Shown piece by piece: positions 61,981 through 64,000 of a DNA stretch of 64,000 bases. The translations under genes were made by a program, and so were the position numbers. The DNA is from Leptobrachium leishanense. Taxonomy: Eukaryota; Chordata; Amphibia; Anura; Megophryidae. Within the stretch, counting starts at the first letter, position 1; every line of letters begins with the position of its first letter. The stretch lies in contig CM019071.1 in the NCBI GenBank assembly GCA_009667805.1, forward strand, positions 51,903,514 to 51,967,513, read 5' to 3'. A model generated the notes under the pieces. That model was not told the DNA's origin, did not search any database, and worked only from the letters and a program-made list of their open reading frames with translations.

Positions 61981-62520
61981 ACAGAGATGGAGCCGCGTTG
62001 ATCCATAGAATATATTGTTTCATGTTATAAAAAATATATATAGACACCTCTTCAGTTGGACCCAGTTTTACAGTCGATGTTCTCTTCCAAAGACCTCGCT
62101 GCCACCACCTACCAAGGCAAGCAGTGACTGACAGTGAAGCTGGTGATACCCATTACCCAGACGCTGGCATCATCACACGCCGCCCCGAAAAACAGAAACT
62201 GAAATGATGCGTCGATTGGCTTTTATCTGTCTCTGAATGTAACCACAAAGCATGTCTTCCCCTCTGTCCCTCTGTGACTTATGTAGACTTTGCGCCTCCG
62301 TGTTATCCCGCTGTATTTATTCCTGTAGAGGGTATTTTTGTCTTGTTTTCTGTTTATCGTATGTTACCACCCGCCTTATGACGTGGGAAGCACCCATTGA
62401 GCCTAAAGAGCAGTATTGCATTGTATACAATGTGGCATCATGTTTCTACACAACGAATAATGTGAAATTATCCTGAGTGTTACAATGTAGAACAAATAAA
62501 TATATATATTAGAATATCTG
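61981..62520 (+). other. 3' UTR of gene 2
   Basis: Collinear with gene 1's 3' UTR, including CCCATTGAGCCTAAAGAGCA, and ending at the AATAAA at 62495. Confidence 0.55.
62495..62500 (+). terminator. Poly(A) signal AATAAA of gene 2
   Basis: AATAAA in AGAACAAATAAATATATAT, matching 48809 in gene 1. Confidence 0.6.
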
Positions 62521-63109
62521 GGAATCTCTGGAGCTTTATGTTACAGTAACGTCCGGTGGTCATGTGACTGTTACCTCGTTATGGGGGTTTAGGTTTGGAT
62601 CTATTGTAGGGGAACCCGACTGCACATTATCAGGACAGGCTCAGACAAGGCTGGTTTATAGCTGTTATATGGGGATCTGTCTGTACATTATCAGGACAGG
62701 ACAAACGGATACGTGAAAAATTAAAAAATTAGTGAATTTTCATTATTCAAATGTTCAAATCTCAGTACAGCAATCAGTGCGAAAATTCTATTTCCCCCTA
62801 TATTTATTTATTTGTCAACGTCGCATGCCATGTTTCAAAGTAATGGTATGGTAAAATGTTGTTTAATAAAAATCGCTTGGTAGTGAAGGGGTTAAGTCAG
62901 TGAGAGATTTGATGGTGTATAAGGGGGCTTTGCTGTGCGATACATTCTAAAAATTAGTGATATTAGCAACAAAAGACACACTTTGTCCCAGGGTGACATC
63001 GATTTGGCACCTGTGGGAACCAATGACCATCTCAGATTTTCAGGACCCGAACCATAAACCTACAGGAGCTAATGTAACAAGTCACGACTAATGAATGGAT
63101 TTTTTTTTT
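62521..63109. other. Intergenic DNA between genes 2 and 3
   Basis: To about 62690 it matches the flank downstream of gene 1. From about 62700 it matches gene 1's distal upstream region (43265-43632). The join near 62690-62700 is the duplication junction. Confidence 0.5.
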
Positions 63110-63372
63110 TGCTGTATTGTTTGCTTATTAATGCATAGGCGAGATGGAATGCAGCCATTCTTGTGGCAGTCAGGACAGGGATGACGTTATCTTTTGGAAC
63201 AATATCAAGGAAGAGGGTATAGTATTTTTCTCTGACAGGGTGGATTTAGGGTATGGCACAGACTTGTTCTCCCGGGAGCTAAGGAGGAGGGAGTGTCCGC
63301 TTGATGAACTATTTAAGTGTCTGACAGAAGATTGCAAAGTGCAAGCATATCGATCGATACAAACCTGTCACG
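63110..63372 (+). promoter_or_regulatory. Proximal promoter and 5' UTR of gene 3
   Basis: TTTGCTTATTAATGCAT (63120-63136, one octamer half altered), TGACGTTATC (63182-63191) and TATTTAAG (63310-63317) are conserved with genes 1 and 2. A segment of roughly 15-20 bases around 63150-63175 is lost relative to the others. Confidence 0.55.
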
Positions 63373-63421
63373 ATGAATAGCGCCCTTGCAATCCTCCTGC
63401 TCCTGACACTCCAGATCACTG
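63373..63421 (+). CDS. Gene 3 exon 1 (partial gene, continues past the window)
   Basis: ATG plus 16 codons encodes the signal peptide MNSALAILLLLTLQIT, ending in phase 1 at a GTGAGT donor, as in genes 1 and 2. In those genes exon 2 lies about 985-1000 bases after exon 1, so it would fall near 64400-64420, outside this window. The visible part of intron 1 matches genes 1 and 2. The product is presumably another short mucin-like membrane protein, but its ectodomain and transmembrane part cannot be seen. Confidence 0.6.
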
Positions 63422-63563
63422 GTGAGTTTCTTCCATTCGCTGGGGTCCTAATGAAAAGAATCTAATGGACTGAGGGGGAAAAGACCTCAAGAAATGGGGC
63501 TATAGAGACATTATACACAGGTGATACAGGTGGTAATTAGCTGTTACATTGTTATCTTTATAG

Positions 63564-63715
63564 AATGTTCAGACGTGGACGGAATTCTCATGGAGTCACC
63601 CAATCCATTTCCGTTCCTGAAGGGTTTCTGTATCATCGAGTGTCCTATAGGATTATTAATAGAAAAATTAGGCAGATTCCCTTTACTTTTGCAACATAAT
63701 AATGAAACTTTGTAA
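63564..63715 (+). other. Longest intact version of the intron-1 candidate exon (gene 3)
   Basis: After the acceptor-like TTGTTATCTTTATAG, the frame set by exon 1 stays open for about 50 residues (start ECSDVDGILMESPNPFPFLK, end QHNNETL) before TAA. The product would be a secreted peptide of about 67 residues with two further cysteines (C after KGF, and IEC). No poly(A) signal follows within 200 bases. Alternative-exon status is speculative. Confidence 0.3.
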
Positions 63716-64000
63716 CCCTGTTCTCCCTGCTGGGTCTGTTGGGTCACGGTTTACGAGTAGGCACTTGTTGACGTCTTCTTTTGGACGGATTTGGAGTGAT
63801 ACTTCCAGAACAATAAGTTATAAAGTGAACTCCCTGCTTTTAATTCTCTGGATCCAGATCTGATAACAGCAAATTATCACTTTGAATCAGTTACTCACGG
63901 ATGAGTATTTACATAAGGCTAATGAGTAACATGTACAGCAGGAAAGGAACGAGTCAACTCGCCCTGGAAGGTCTTCCAAATCCAGTGGGCATTTTAGAGG

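Noticed and set aside
62252..62476. Plus-strand frame of 74 codons after gene 2
   Set aside because: It lies in the 3' UTR, and the corresponding region of gene 1 (48572-48790) does not keep the frame.

Overview
The window looks like vertebrate nuclear DNA, most likely from a frog. It is extremely repeat-rich, its only gene-like sequences are intron-containing, and its transposon mixture (Tc1/mariner, hAT, piggyBac-like TTAA elements, CR1/L2-type LINEs, Penelope-like foldbacks, a decayed LTR element) is typical of anuran genomes. The taxon is inferred from this content and was not searched. Nearly all long open frames here are by-products of tandem repeats whose unit contains no stop codon, and I do not annotate them as genes.

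Layout. 1-5 kb: a foldback repeat, a composite hAT-like element carrying a 1.24-kb hairpin-chain element at a TTAA site, a minisatellite and a long AT palindrome. 5.4-12.3 kb: a roughly 6.5-kb minisatellite of about 33-35 bp units running into TG-rich DNA. 12.3-24.8 kb: interspersed DNA transposons, several with clean target-site duplications (hAT with 8 bp, TTA-flanked MITEs, TTAA hairpin elements). 24.8-40.5 kb: a roughly 5-kb module present three times in tandem. Each copy has a 54-bp satellite array, a short spacer with a hAT end, a CTAT microsatellite, about 540 bp of unique spacer, and a GCGC-rich element with GGCCCC ends (complete only in the third copy). A nearly intact Tc1 transposon interrupts the third microsatellite. 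40.5-44.4 kb: a CR1-like LINE fragment broken by two younger insertions, then a Penelope-like foldback just upstream of the first gene.

Genes. From 44.4 kb to the right edge lies a tandem cluster of at least three paralogous small genes on the plus strand (ATGs at 44722, 58840 and 63373; the third is cut by the window end). The two complete copies each have four coding exons predicting 80- and 72-residue type I membrane proteins: signal peptide, a very short Ser/Thr/Ala-rich ectodomain with N-glycosylation sequons, one transmembrane helix and a tiny cytoplasmic tail. The transmembrane entry PGWGIGLLVL of the second copy closely resembles the one I recall from MUC1. Promoter block, introns and 3' UTR are all duplicated, so the duplications are fairly recent. 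Between copies 1 and 2 lie a LINE fragment, a second large foldback, a decayed LTR element and another hairpin-chain element.

The most unusual structures are the mini-mucin-like gene cluster, the hairpin-chain TTAA elements (one can be compared with an empty site in the same window), and three large near-perfect foldback insertions with hammerhead-like motifs near their centres.
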